A DNA stretch of 64,000 nucleotides, taken from Monoplex corrugatus. Lineage: Eukaryota > Mollusca > Gastropoda > Littorinimorpha > Ranellidae. A model generated the notes under the pieces. It was given only the letters and a program-made list of their open reading frames with translations. It had not been told where the DNA came from and made no database searches. Of the stretch, positions 1 to 10,281 are shown piece after piece (position 1 is the stretch's first letter; the number at the start of each line of letters is the position of its first letter). The DNA lies in the NCBI GenBank assembly GCA_030674185.1, contig CM060308.1, forward strand, positions 28,420,004 through 28,484,003, written 5' to 3'. A program made the position numbers and the translations under genes.

Positions 1-659
1 TTGTCAGGAATTTTTTTTCAGGAAAGTTGGCAGCTATGACACACACACAAAAGAAAATAAACAGAGATAATCAACAACTACAACATGCAAAACCTGACTC
101 TGGTCGTCTCAGTACACTGATATTTCAAACAAAAATGTCCAAGGCAACACTATACACAATTATCAAGCACAGGAATTCTGCCACAGTGTGTACATGGTAA
201 GCGTTATCCAGAGGACTGAAATGATATCAACATTCACTGAAGACTAAAGATTAATGAGCTGCCAGAACCAGTAACCATCAACCGCCTCGCCGGCATCCCT
301 GTTTACCTTAGCTGTCAGATGTGTTATTACGACACGCTATACGTGGCCCCTAAGCTGCGAAACATGAAAAATGAAAAACAGCCGTCCTCTATTTCATTCG
401 AGAACTGGCATTTGGATTTTACCGGCGTTGGAACATTGATCATTTCACGGTCGAAGATTGAAAATCATGTCAACACCGTCTTTCATTCTCTTTCTTCTCT
501 GTGCGTTTAGTTAGACACTTACATACACGTAACGTGTTGAGTTACATATCATTTTATTGAGAAAAATCTCATCTTTTTAATGATGCATATTACAGACCAA
601 TACAAACAAAGCTCTTGAGAAAATTAGTGGAAAACTGAAGTTACTTGTTTGTAATAGTT

Positions 660-800
660 ACTACTGCGCTTATACGGCGTAGCGAGATCGACGGTAACAA
701 GGCGGAGCTACGAGCTCGTATTTCTAGGTCAGGGCAGCACTAAGTTGGCTTTCGCGCTGCTACAGCTGCCGCCGCGGGACGAAACTAAGTGATCACCCTT
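660..800. other. CpG-rich patch in MEMO1 intron/upstream sequence
   Basis: A locally GC- and CpG-rich stretch in otherwise AT-rich DNA, including CTGCCGCCGCGGGAC. It contains no recognisable exon. Bases 1-1226 otherwise look like intron, with no MEMO1 exon detected. Confidence 0.3.
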
Positions 801-1226
801 AAACAGCCGTGCTATACGTAGGGCCTCTGTGTATCGTAACTGAATTTTCGTTCATATTTCATTACACAAGTGGAGTAATATGTCTTAATTATTTTGAAGA
901 ATGTTTTAACAGATCTTTTCTTTTTCAGAGAAATGGTTCTCAGGAAATAAAAAGTCTTGAGTAAACTTTTACAAGCATAAGTAGTCTCAGCATATAGCAC
1001 ATACTGCAGAGTAGAAACACTGGGATCTTCCATTTCAATTATGAACAACTTCCTACGTACCAAGCAGCTAATCACCTCTTTAACCTTGTCATTGCCTTAC
1101 CACTGGGTTAGGGGATGACAGGATGAATGATACCAAACATATGCTAAGAAGTGATGCCATAGTCACTGGTTCTATGTGTGTACTAATACAGATCTTTAAC
1201 CAATGATTTCTTATCTATTGTTGCAG

Positions 1227-1369
1227 CTGCAAGAGTACTTTCACCATTGTCCCCATTCTTGTTGGGTCACTTTCACCTGAGAAGGAACAGGAATACGGAA
1301 GAATTCTTAGCAGCTACCTTACATGCCCAGAGAATCTGTTCGTTGTTTCCTCTGACTTCTGCCACTGGG
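1227..1369 (+). CDS. MEMO1: MEMO1 exon ([17 protein letters not shown]...SSDFCHWG)
   Basis: The acceptor is TTGTTGCAG and the donor is G|GTACAG after TGG G. The exon enters in phase 2 and leaves in phase 1. It encodes [20 protein letters not shown] and [20 protein letters not shown]. The Asp and His of SSDFCHWG are pocket residues in MEMO proteins. Confidence 0.92.
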
Positions 1370-1957
1370 GTACAGTCAATTTAAAAAAACAAATTTTTTT
1401 GTGTATTTACAGATACCTTCATCCTTTTCATGCTAGGAATTTTTAGAACTGGTCCCTTCATTGACTACCCTCTACTGTCACTCGATAACCAGTAGCACAA
1501 AAACCAGTGACAACGCGAATACATGGAAAACATGATTTATTTGTTTAATGCCTGTGCTTATTTAGGCTTTAGTGCCTAAACTTGGGGTTTAGTGTCTGTG
1601 CTGTGGGGCTAGTGTCTCGGTTTAGTTTGGGTTTGTGTTTCTGCATAGTATTTGCTCAATTTGGGTTTAATGTCTCTGCTTAGTTTGGGTTAAAAATCTG
1701 TGCTTGGGATTTAGTGTCTGTTCTTAGAGTTTGGAGGTTATTCAAGAGGGCATTTTCACACTTGGACAGGTCCATATGTGCTCCACCCAAATCTGCCAGT
1801 GATTATCTGGTAGACTCCCTGAGCCTGCATAAAAACCTTGTGTTGGAAAGGTCTTCAGCACAGAAGAGTTAGAGTTTTATTACTGAGCCATTTTGAAAGA
1901 CTGATCTCATATGTATGTATGTGTGTGTGTGTGTGTTGTGTGTGTGTTGTGTGTGTG

Positions 1958-2022
<65 letters not shown>

Positions 2023-5000
2023 TGTGTGCGTGCGTGTTCTGCATGTGTGTGTGTGTGTGAGTACACATGTGTGTGTGTGTGTTTTCAATTTGATTTCATT
2101 TAAAATGTACAATCGAAACTATTATATGACTAAACTGTTTTGAAGTATTTATCATAGGACTGATGTGATGAATAATTTATAAGGACGGACACCGCACAAC
2201 ACAGCACATATGCATGCTAACATATTTTTGATGGACACAAGTGGAGTAGAGAGTTGACCTTGTTTTGTTCGTATTTTTCTTTCTTTCATTTTCATAAATC
2301 TTATAAACTTGAGATAAAAGCACACAGGTTTGGACATGACTGGTACAGACTTTGAATAGGAGAAAACATCATTCAGAAGAAAAAAGAATGTTACTTAAAG
2401 ACTCTATGGCCTATTAGATGTAGTTTGTAAGGTTTGTGTGTTTTCAGTCATTGACCGTCTAGCGTTCATGTTTCTCTGAATTAAACCTAAGGATTGGTGT
2501 ATGTTATTCACTTGTTATAGCAGAGGTATATGACCACTTTCTGAAATGAAATTTGGCAAGAGTGTTGACAGTAATGTATGTTGATGAAGAGTCATCTGTG
2601 TCACAATTTGTCTTCAATCATATCATTGTCACAAAATTGTCACCAGATATGTCTCTTTTTCTGTATTTTCCTCTTTATGTTCTGGATATTTCATCATTAT
2701 ATCTTGATGATAAACCCAATTTCTTTTTTTTTTCCACTGAGTTGGAGATATTGGTAGTTAATATTTTGCCATGCTTTGTTTGTTTTTATTTTCAGGGAAA
2801 AGATTCAACTACACTTTTTATGACAAGCGTTTGGGTAAAATATGGCAGTCAATTCAAGCTTTAGACAGAGCGGTATGTATAACGGATTTGAATGGCTAAA
2901 AGTCTTTGATGGATTGATATTTGATAAGATACATTGATACTTTGTATTGTTTTTTTTTTTTTCATGAAATATGGCTGGCAGTTGAAGTATAAACACGGCA
3001 GTATGTGTAACAGGGATTGGAATGGTTGACATCTGACAAGAGCCGTTGATGCTTTAAGTTCAACTCTGGTAATAAATGTTGTCAACCACTAAAGAAAAAA
3101 GTTCACAAGGCTCCTTTTATAATGCCCAGAACAGCTTTGCAGAATCTTATATATCTTGGTTGTAAGGTCTGCTGCCCATCAAATAAAAGCAGAAAGCTGT
3201 CTCAAATTGTGCAACATACATGTTTCAGAAAGTGGGCAATGACTTTAGGTGTGGAACAATTGTAGCCGCTTCGTAGCTAGTTAGATTTAAATGCCCGCAG
3301 CCAACACAGTTTAAATTAAATACCTAAGAGGTAAGCACACAGTAAACTATATTTTCACAAAAATGGCTAGTTGCCTATATTTTGTACAAAAAAGGCATTC
3401 AAATATGGAAATGGGATTTCTTAATCTGAATTTTGTGTTTGTTTTATTACAAAGAGGTTATCAATTTGAAATTCAGGCAGCTCATATCACCAGAGTAATG
3501 GAGTTGCCATAAAGCAGTATTGTCCATTTCTTTTTTTGTGCTATATGTATAATGTTTACAGTTTTTGTTTATCAGTATGAATTTCCTTCAGAATTTGGTT
3601 ATGGGCAGTCCCCTTACTGCCTTGACTTGTTTGATGTGCACCAGACATTCTGCACTCATCCAGAAGACATGAGATGTGCGCTGCTGTGCATACCTTTTTT
3701 ATACTAGAGAGATGTAGAGGGTGGAGAATGAGGACATTATGGAAGTAGATCTACACTCACATACATCCTCAATCACTCACATTGCATTCATGAGAACATT
3801 TTATTTTTTTATGTGTACAAGAAGATCATTGATAAAGAAGATGAGGAAAAGACAAGCAACATGCATAGGCCATTTTATGAGGAAAGGGGAATTAGAGCAC
3901 CTGGTCACAACAGGAAAGCTGGAGGGAAAGAGAACACCTGGTAGACCCAGGGAGAAAATATTGGACGGACTTGCAGGGTACCTGCTGACAGAGAGGGTGG
4001 AAGATGTGCTTGCAGCAACAGGGGGTAGATTCGTATGGAGGGCCATGATTGCCAATGCCAAGCGGCAGGGCATATCATGATGATGATACTTTTTGCATTT
4101 TTAGAGCTACCGGATTTTTGTCAGATTTGTGTATGTTGTTTTGCCCACACTGTACCTGTGGTACGTTGCTACACTGTCTGCAGCTCCTTCTTTGGTGGGT
4201 GTGCACTCTGGATGTTGCCATCATTACATGTTTCCATAAGCCACTGGACATTGACATAACTTACACTGAGTTACAGGATATTTAGCATGCATATTGGTGT
4301 TCTGCATTTGTATGGACATACAGGAAGTTTAAACACAAACAAGTCTGCACTCATGGTGACCTGCGAGATTTGATAAATCTCCACCTTTACATGCTGGGTT
4401 TGGAGGTAGCCTACCCAGGTTGGATTGAACCCAGACTTTTTGGTTGGTAATCTGGTGTCTTACCCCCTTGACTCCCACATGGGGTTCTTCAGTATCGATA
4501 GTCAGTAATATCTCCACCTTTCTAGATATTTCCTCTCTTCTGTCACTCTTATCTTTGTTACTTCCTTGCTGCTCCTTTGCTTTCTGTCATCTTTTCCTGT
4601 CATTTTCTGCTTTTCTATCACTCTTTTTGTTTCTGCCTGGCTCCTTTTCTTTCTGTCATCTCTTCCTATCATTTCTGCCTTGCTGGTCCATTCACCTGTA
4701 GGTGTTCTATATAGCTTTACATACTTTATTTTAGGATTGATGATTTGGTATATGTATTAACTGCATTTTTGGCTCAAAAGGAATGTGTTGTACACAAACA
4801 GTTTGGGACAATTTAGGCCAGTTTACATGTATTTTTTGTGTGCAGATTTATAATTATATGTTGATATTTAGGTTTTGTTTGTTTTTTAAAACTCCCTGGT
4901 AATAAACCGAGCGTAGTGGTCAACACCAGGGGCATACCCTTTGATTATGTGCGTGGATGCATCGATATGTGTACTTCAGTATTTTTTTCATTTTTTTCCT

Positions 5001-5382
5001 TTGCAGAGTGAATGGTGTGTTTGTGTTTTGAGTTGGTTACAGGCCTGAAATGGCTCTGCGCAGATGGTTGGGCTTTAAACATTACTAACAATGCACTTGA
5101 TTATAGTGCCTGTCAAAAAGTTTGCTCTGAATTTAAAATTGGTTGGATGAGTGAGTGTGAACTCAGTTCCATATTGGACTTTGTGCAGTTGATAAATGAA
5201 AACTATAAGTGTACTTCTAGTCCTGCAAGGCTTACAGCCTGGACAGTTGCCCAAGCCTGATTGTTTTTGGATATGCTGCTGGTTAAAGAGGAGTTCTTTA
5301 TGGACTTTTGATTGCTAACTCATGAACCATCCAAGTGTTTAACTAGAAATTACACACACACACACACACACACACAACACAC

Positions 5383-5428
<46 letters not shown>

Positions 5429-8400
5429 TTAGATAGATTAGATTAGGTAAGGTTAGGTTTGATTAGATTAGATTACATAGATTAGATTAGATTAGATTAG
5501 ATGACAGATGGTTGGTTGGTTGGTTAGGTAGGTAGATAGATAGCTACAGAAAATATGGTAGTTTAGTAACTAGTGTAAATTTCAGTTATGTTGATGAAAT
5601 TGTGAAGTTTTGACACAGCATTACAACATGTTATGATAAACAGCTGTAAATACCTGTTTGTTTTGAAACTGAAGTTGTTTTCAATTTTTCTTTTTTATCT
5701 GTCAGCATAAAAAAGTTGCTTTCAGTCTTTCACTTTGTCTGTCGGTGTAAAAAAATTGTAGGCTACCATCATGGATGCCATGGGTAGAAAGAGTTGACAG
5801 TCAGTAGCTCCCCCCATGGGGATGCTGGGGGCTCTTTCAGTATAAATAGTATCCCCACCTTCTGGACTTGCTGTGCTAGACATTCCCTCTTTTTTGTCAC
5901 ACTCTTTGTTTCTGCCTTGTTCCTTTGCTTTCTGTCATTTCTTCCGATCATTTTCTGCCTTGCTGGTCCATTCACCTGTATGTATTCGATATATAGTCTT
6001 ACATATTTTCTCCTAGGATTGATAATTGGATACATGCATTAACTCTGTTGTGAGTGCACTTGCCACAGCTGAGCTCTCCTGCTGGCTTAGGGCTGCCACA
6101 GTGAAATCACTGAGAACCAGGTGTGCAAGTGAACTTATCCATTGATTTTAGACAAAGAAACCGGCAAAACGTAGCTGAAGCGTTCAACAGAAGTTCCTTC
6201 CACAAGGGAAGCAACTGCCAACTACTAAATCATTAGCATAACAAAAGTAGGAGTTATATACCCTAGACCGTCTGTTTCTATGATTGAAGTAGCTCTTCCT
6301 CAGTGAGAGCTCAGCTTTTACTTCGATTGAAGTAGCCCATCGTCAAAGAGTTAAATGCATATTTGGCTCTAGGGAGATGAGATATGCGGAAGCAATTTAA
6401 GGTACTTTATGTCTGTTTTTATATATATCTTGGTGTCTTTAGGTATGCTTAAATTTGTATTCAGGTGTGTGTTTGAAATCCACTGTGTGATAAATTTGAC
6501 GGAGTGGTCAACGCCAGGGGCATGTCCTTAGATTATGTGTATGAATGCATTTATATGTGTACTTAATTTTTTTTTCTTTTTTCCTTTGTTGAAGATTGGT
6601 ATATTTTGAAGCGGTTATAGCCTTGATATGGCTCTATGTAATTGGCTGGGCTTTAAACAACAATAACAACAACAGTCAACAGCGAGCTGGAAGGCCTGAA
6701 GTGGAGAAATGCTGTGTGATGTTAAGACTCTTTCACTTATCAGTACCAAGTCTTGTGTGGTCTGCCTCTTGCTTTAAATCCAGATATTATATCTTCTTAG
6801 TTATATGCTGTTAAAGTACATTTCTTAGAACACTGCTACGAATAGTCCTTTGATTCTGTGGGTTCTTTTGTGTGCTCCAAATCCATTCCACGCACATCCA
6901 AAAGGCACAGGATGCGTTTTCATTGTCAGGCTGTTGTTGTTTTTTTTTACCTGATGTTTCATTTTTGTCAGTATTTCCCATGATTTTTCACAATGTGTCA
7001 TCGCTTTTCGGGGGTCAAGAGTATAATTCTTCTGGATCAAAATCTATAATTTTTTTTGAGTCAAAACCACAACAGTCCACTAAATCTCTTTTTTAAGGAC
7101 TTGCTCAATAGTGAACACCATCAATTGGCCACGGTTAAAAAAACAAAACTGCATAAAGTGTGCCAAAAGTTACTTGAATAGAGCTGTTTCTCGTCCTTTG
7201 AAGAAAGAAGTTGGCAAGAGAAGTGGCACTTCTTTAATTCCATGGACACAGTCTTTAAGTTCAGAAAAACTTTAATTCCATGCAAACAGTCTTTAAGTTC
7301 AGAAAAATCAGTTTAGAGGGATGGAAGCCCTGCTAGGATGCTGAATGGTTCTTGCAAGAGGATAAGTCAAGGGAGTGCCAGAAGCTGATGGATAGGGTGA
7401 GGGAGTGAAAGGACTTAACAGACGCGTGATGATGTGTCTTTAGAAAGGTTGTACTTCACTGGTTTGATCTTGATGTTATGTTCACAGTTTCACAGCCCTA
7501 AAGTGGCTCAAGTAGTAAGTAGCCTTTGTAATTGGTTTGATTGCAAACAGAAATGAACAAATGATTGATCAGTTGGAAAATTCTTTTCAGGGCATGGACG
7601 CTATTGAGAAGCTGGACCCTGCCTCCTTTCATGTCTACCTGAAAGATTACCAAAACACTATATGTGGCAGACATCCGATAGGTGTCTTGCTCAATGTGAG
7701 TATACTTGAATAAAGTTAAAAAAAAAAAGGTTTTCTCATAATCTTTAGGTGATAAGGAGATTGAAGTGGTCAGAACCATAACTTTTCTCAGGGCCAGCAT
7801 ACTGTAGGTGGTATCTTTGCTGATTTACCTTTCCTAACCCTGAACAATCAGGTACCCATTCATAACTGGGTGTACTGAAGATAGAACAGGCCAAACCTGC
7901 TGGTCATAGTGTTTGACAATACAGTTTATTTTTAATGAGCATTTTGTCTTATTCTGAGTCTTTTGTTTTTTGTCTTGACCCGTTTCATTTCCGCACCCCG
8001 TCCACTAGGTATCCTGCATTGTCAACCATGCTAGTAAAGCAAAAACATAACCCTTTGATTCCCTCACCCTATCCACCAGCTTCTTGCAGGAAGCTGGTAG
8101 ATAGGATGAGGGAGTCAAAGGGTTATGCTTTTGACTGTTAGTGGATAGGGTGCGGGAGGCAAAGGACTAAGGAATCATTTGATGTTTTCAGTACTGCATT
8201 TGTTAACATTCTTAAGAAAGTATAGTCTCCATCCCCTTTTGTCTCAAGGACTCTGCTACACGATTTTCAGATACATTTTTATGTTATGGACAAGCCTTAT
8301 ATCAATGATTAGTGGCAGATTTGGGTGGAGTATATGCATACTTGAAAATGGAAATTAACGGCATCAATTTGACAACTACATGATTATCGGGTACATTTTT

Positions 8401-8934
8401 GTGTCATGGACAAGCCTTATATCAGTGACTGGTTGCAGGTTTGGGTGGAAATGGTCGGTATCAATTTAATGACAACATGATAATGGGGTACATTTTTGTG
8501 TGATGGACAAGCCTTACATTAATGATTGGTTGCAGGTAAGGGTGAAGTATATGCATACTTAAAAGTGGAACTGCCTGTATCAACTTGACGAAACCCTTTT
8601 GAACAAATTTTAGTTTATGTGTGTTACTGATTAACTCTGGGGTAGTGTGGAGACTTTGGGTTTTTTTGTATGAATAATTTCCACTCCAAGAAATTGGTGT
8701 ATTTTCAATTTATTTTTATTTTTTCTTTTCTTTTGCTTTTGTTCTGTTGTTGTTGTTGTTTGTTTGTTTAAATTCTTATCGACGTCCAATTTTCAGGCCA
8801 TCCACAGTCTGCGTCTAAATGGGAATCGGCCCAAAATGAGCATGAAGTTCCTGAAATATCAGCAGTCCAGTCAGTGCACCAGTTCCTCAGACTCTTCTGT
8901 CAGCTATGCAGCGGGTGTTCTTGCCCTTCAGTGA
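1227..8934 (+). CDS. MEMO1: MEMO1, C-terminal half (four exons; 5' end off window)
   Basis: Mediator of cell motility 1, a cytoplasmic protein with a class III extradiol-dioxygenase-like fold. It is described as binding copper or iron and acting in redox control and ErbB2-driven migration. Exons are 1227-1369, 2796-2872, 7591-7695 and 8797-8934, all with AG acceptors and GT donors and matching phases. Together they encode about 153 residues, against about 297 for the human protein. Seen: [10 protein letters not shown] (Asp and His of the active pocket), [25 protein letters not shown] and [20 protein letters not shown], the last carrying the conserved metal-ligand Cys. The first exon seen starts on the last base of a codon, so upstream exons exist. 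I found none in bases 1-1200, so they lie to the left. The reading frame is unbroken and the family call is firm. Confidence 0.93.
1555..1735. repeat. Degenerate G/T-rich tandem repeat
   Basis: Loose reiterations of GTTTAGTGTCTGTGCTT and TTTGGGTTT blocks inside the MEMO1 intron, too diverged to give a fixed period. Confidence 0.5.
1913..2082. repeat. (TG)n microsatellite
   Basis: A long TG array with TTG, GGTG and CATG interruptions. The Cys/Val and His/Thr ORFs across it are repeat artefacts. Confidence 0.95.
2796..2872 (+). CDS. MEMO1: MEMO1 exon ([20 protein letters not shown])
   Basis: A TTTTCAG acceptor and a GTATGT donor bound 77 bases. The split codon G|GG restores the Gly of HWG. 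The exon encodes [20 protein letters not shown] followed by ALDRA and ends in phase 0. Confidence 0.92.
3825..4092 (+). mobile_element. RTE-like non-LTR retrotransposon, 3' end fragment
   Basis: A readable frame resembles the extreme C-terminus of invertebrate endonuclease-reverse transcriptase ORFs: an [20 protein letters not shown] block, then [12 protein letters not shown], then [12 protein letters not shown]. It ends in a short TGATGATGAT tail, as RTE-clade elements often do. The copy is 5'-truncated. Related copies lie at 23340-23566 and 61840-62098, all in the same orientation. Confidence 0.7.
4150..4477 (-). mobile_element. SINE copy (gastropod tRNA-headed type)
   Basis: Read on the - strand it has a diverged tRNA-like head (GGTTCAATCC-like, near 4420), then a GGTGGAGATTTATCAAATCT block, then GCATGCTAAATATCCTGTAA and GGCTTATGGAAACATG. 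Shared with copies at 15505-15810, 29800-30085, 31995-32270 and 60690-60975. The family is recognised from memory of gastropod repeats. Confidence 0.6.
4478..5105 (+). repeat. Dispersed retroposon-like repeat, copy A (empty TTAA site)
   Basis: Homologous to copy B at 5785-6680 and to copy C (inverted) at 28150-28740. Shared blocks include CTTGCTGGTCCATTCACCTG, GGATTGAT, AGTGGTCAACACCAGGGGCAT and GGTTGGGCTTTAAACA. Copies A and B end in short A/C-rich tails. At 4757-4760 an uninterrupted TTAA marks the position where copy B carries an insertion. Confidence 0.7.
5350..5426. repeat. (CA)n microsatellite
   Basis: An (AC)n array with AACAC interruptions, followed directly by a GATTA-type array. 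Confidence 0.95.
5427..5545. repeat. (GATTA)n / (GGTT)n / (GATA)n compound microsatellite
   Basis: Iterated AGATTAGATTAGATT, then GGTTGGTTGGTT, then GTAGATAGATAG. Confidence 0.9.
5785..6680 (+). repeat. Dispersed retroposon-like repeat, copy B, interrupted by a TTAA-bounded insertion
   Basis: Same order of blocks as copy A: CTTGCTGGTCCATTCACCTG, GGATTGAT, AGTGGTCAACGCCAGGGGCA and GGCTGGGCTTTAAACAACAA, with an (AAC)n-like tail at 6656-6675. The tail and the 3' homology suggest a retroposed element. Bases 6039-6354 are an insertion absent from copies A and C. Confidence 0.72.
6039..6354. mobile_element. TTAA-bounded non-autonomous element inside repeat copy B
   Basis: A 316-bp segment with TTAA at both ends; the ends read TTAACTCTG and, inverted, TTAACTCTTTGACGATG. 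The homologous positions in copies A (4757-4760) and C (28489-28492) have a single TTAA and continuous flanking sequence. This is the signature of precise piggyBac-type insertion. It carries no ORF. Internally GATTGAAGTAGC occurs twice. Confidence 0.75.
7217..7308. repeat. Tandem duplication of about 42 bp
   Basis: Two adjacent copies of CTTTAATTCCATG...CAGTCTTTAAGTTCAGAAAA inside the MEMO1 intron. Confidence 0.85.
7335..7421. mobile_element. Palindromic TTAA-MITE, partial copy
   Basis: Contains one decayed arm (GATGGATAGGGTGAGGGAGTGAAAGG then ACTTAAC) of the MITE family seen whole at 8983-9174. Confidence 0.5.
7591..7695 (+). CDS. MEMO1: MEMO1 exon ([20 protein letters not shown]...)
   Basis: 105 bases, phase 0 to phase 0, with a TTTTCAG acceptor and a GTGAGT donor. 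It encodes [20 protein letters not shown] and [14 protein letters not shown]. The last block is nearly invariant in animal MEMO1. Confidence 0.94.
7975..8170. mobile_element. Palindromic TTAA-MITE, decayed full-length copy
   Basis: The outer arms start TTGACCCGTTTC and end GGCAAAGGACTAA. An inner perfect-looking hairpin runs from AACCCTTTGATTCCCTCACC to GGGAGTCAAAGGGTT. Length and nested arms match the copy at 8983-9174. It sits in the last MEMO1 intron. Confidence 0.7.
8236..8590. repeat. Three diverged tandem units of about 96-123 bp
   Basis: Each unit has TACATTTTTGTGT then ATGGACAAGCCTTA then GGTTGCAGGT. Units restart near 8266, 8389 and 8485. Related sequence appears near 17755 (GGCAGATATGGGTGGAGCA) and inverted near 1770 (GTGCTCCACCCAAATCTGCC), so the unit is a dispersed repeat as well. 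Confidence 0.7.
8797..8934 (+). CDS. MEMO1: MEMO1 terminal exon with TGA stop
   Basis: The acceptor is AATTTTCAG and the stop is TGA at 8932-8934. It encodes [20 protein letters not shown], then YQQSSQC, with the conserved Cys ligand, and ends [10 protein letters not shown]. Vertebrate MEMO1 ends similarly, with SYAAGALTVH. Confidence 0.93.
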   Translation, partial: AIHSLRLNGNRPKMSMKFLKYQQSSQCTSSSDSSVSYAAGVLALQ

Positions 8935-8982
8935 CAACAGACCCAGGATTAGACAAGCCTTTTCTTGATTTTGTTTTTTTGT

Positions 8983-9174
8983 TTAACCCTTTGACTCCCG
9001 CACCCTATCCACCAGTGTCCTGCATTGTCAATCATGCTAGCAAAGCAAAAACTTAACTCTTTGACTCCCTCGCCCTATCCACCAGCTTCTGCAGGAGGCT
9101 GGCGGATAGTGTGAGGGAGTCAAAGGGTAATGGTTCTGCAGTTAGTGAATAGGATGCGAGAGTCAAAGGGTTAA
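8983..9174. mobile_element. Palindromic TTAA-MITE in the putative MEMO1 3' UTR
   Basis: 192 bp bounded by TTAA at both ends. Outer arms are TTAACCCTTTGACTCCCGCA and its inverse ending GAGAGTCAAAGGGTTAA. Inside is a second hairpin, TTGACTCCCTCGCCCTATCC with GGATAGTGTGAGGGAGTCAA. TTAA ends plus terminal CCC suggest mobilisation by a piggyBac-type transposase (inference). It begins 49 bases after the MEMO1 stop codon. Confidence 0.8.
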
Positions 9175-9270
9175 AGCATTTTCCTATTTCTGTCCCTTCC
9201 ATATAATCATCTTTACTTAGTCAACATGTAGATTTGGATAGTAGGGTTTGGCCTTTTCTGTTTCCTTTCA

Positions 9271-9304
9271 AAAAAAAAAAAGAAAAAAAAAAGGGGGGGG
9301 GGGG
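9271..9304. repeat. Poly(A) then poly(G) run
   Basis: Homopolymer A tract interrupted by G, then about 12 G. A short (TG)n follows at 9331-9348. Confidence 0.9.
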
Positions 9305-9563
9305 AAGCAGATTGATTCAGATCACCTGTTTGTGTGTGTGTGTGTGTGCTTACCTTATGAAGAAGGTAAAATGTGCAAGACTTTTTTGTGCATGTTGTCG
9401 TCATTCACGGAAAGTTTTACTGTTAAGACTATGAGTCAGGTTTCTTGATACAGAGACTCGGAAGACTACGAGTCAGATTTGTTGATAGAGTCTAATTTAC
9501 AGTGTTTATTTTGTTTTAGCTATTTGCGAAAGGCAGGTAGTGTTCTTTAGTTATATTTTTTTA

Positions 9564-9569
9564 AATAAA
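9564..9569 (+). promoter_or_regulatory. Candidate polyadenylation signal of MEMO1
   Basis: This is the first AATAAA I see after the MEMO1 stop, about 630 bases downstream. If it is used, the 3' UTR contains the palindromic MITE at 8983-9174. Inferred from position only. Confidence 0.35.
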
Positions 9570-9824
9570 TAGTTGGCATTTAAGGTTAAGTGTGAGCTGT
9601 AAGAAAGTCAGTTGAAAAGTTGTCATGAAGAAATGAATGATTGGAATATTTTGCTGAGCTAACATTAGGCCTTGCCACAACAAAGTGAAGTGAATCTGAA
9701 TCAGGTAATGGCAAGCTGTCCCAGAAATCAGACATTGGAATACAACAGCATCATTTATGAACATGAAAAGATGGGTACAAAAATTTTGCACAAATGCCTT
9801 GATGAAAATAAGTAAATTGAAAGC

Positions 9825-9870
9825 AGAAGAAACAAAATTAGCTGAAAGCAGAAGAAACAAAATTAGCATC
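9825..9870. repeat. Short tandem duplication
   Basis: GAAAGCAGAAGAAACAAAAT followed by TAG occurs twice in tandem. Confidence 0.85.
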
Positions 9871-10281
9871 ATTCTTATTATATTTTATCACTAATAATTT
9901 GACTTCACTGTTTTTCAGTTTTATTGCATGTTTTTTTCTTTTCTGTGATAACTTTTGACAATTAGTCGTTTTATTGAATATATTGTGTATTTTGTGTGTG
10001 TATGTATATGTGTTAGTGCACGAGTGACGTTTTATTTTACTGCATATATTGTGTATTCTTTGTGTGTGTGTGTGTATATGTGTGAAAGTGTATGAGCGAA
10101 AGTTCACCTCTTCACAGTATCAGTTGTTTATTCTTCTTTGAACAAGATGACATTTTCGCAAAACTGATATGAGGAAGGCACTTTGGCATGTGTGTCTCGA
10201 AGCTTGAGTCTGCCTGCCGTTATGACCAAATACCAAAAGACAGCTGGTGGTGGTCTGGACCGGCATTCAAACTACAGTATA

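Noticed and set aside
319..510. 63-codon ORF as an upstream MEMO1 exon
   Set aside because: It does not match any N-terminal MEMO1 block and lacks suitable splice sites; the missing exons are off the window.
1838..2143. Cys/Val-rich and His/Thr-rich ORFs over (TG)n, here and at other microsatellites (35.2-36.1 kb, 53.0 kb)
   Set aside because: Two-base repeats have no stops in these frames; no splice, start or family support.
5427..5515. Telomere-like TTAGG/GATTA array
   Set aside because: The unit is GATTA/GATTAGATA, not TTAGGG or TTAGG, and is short and impure.
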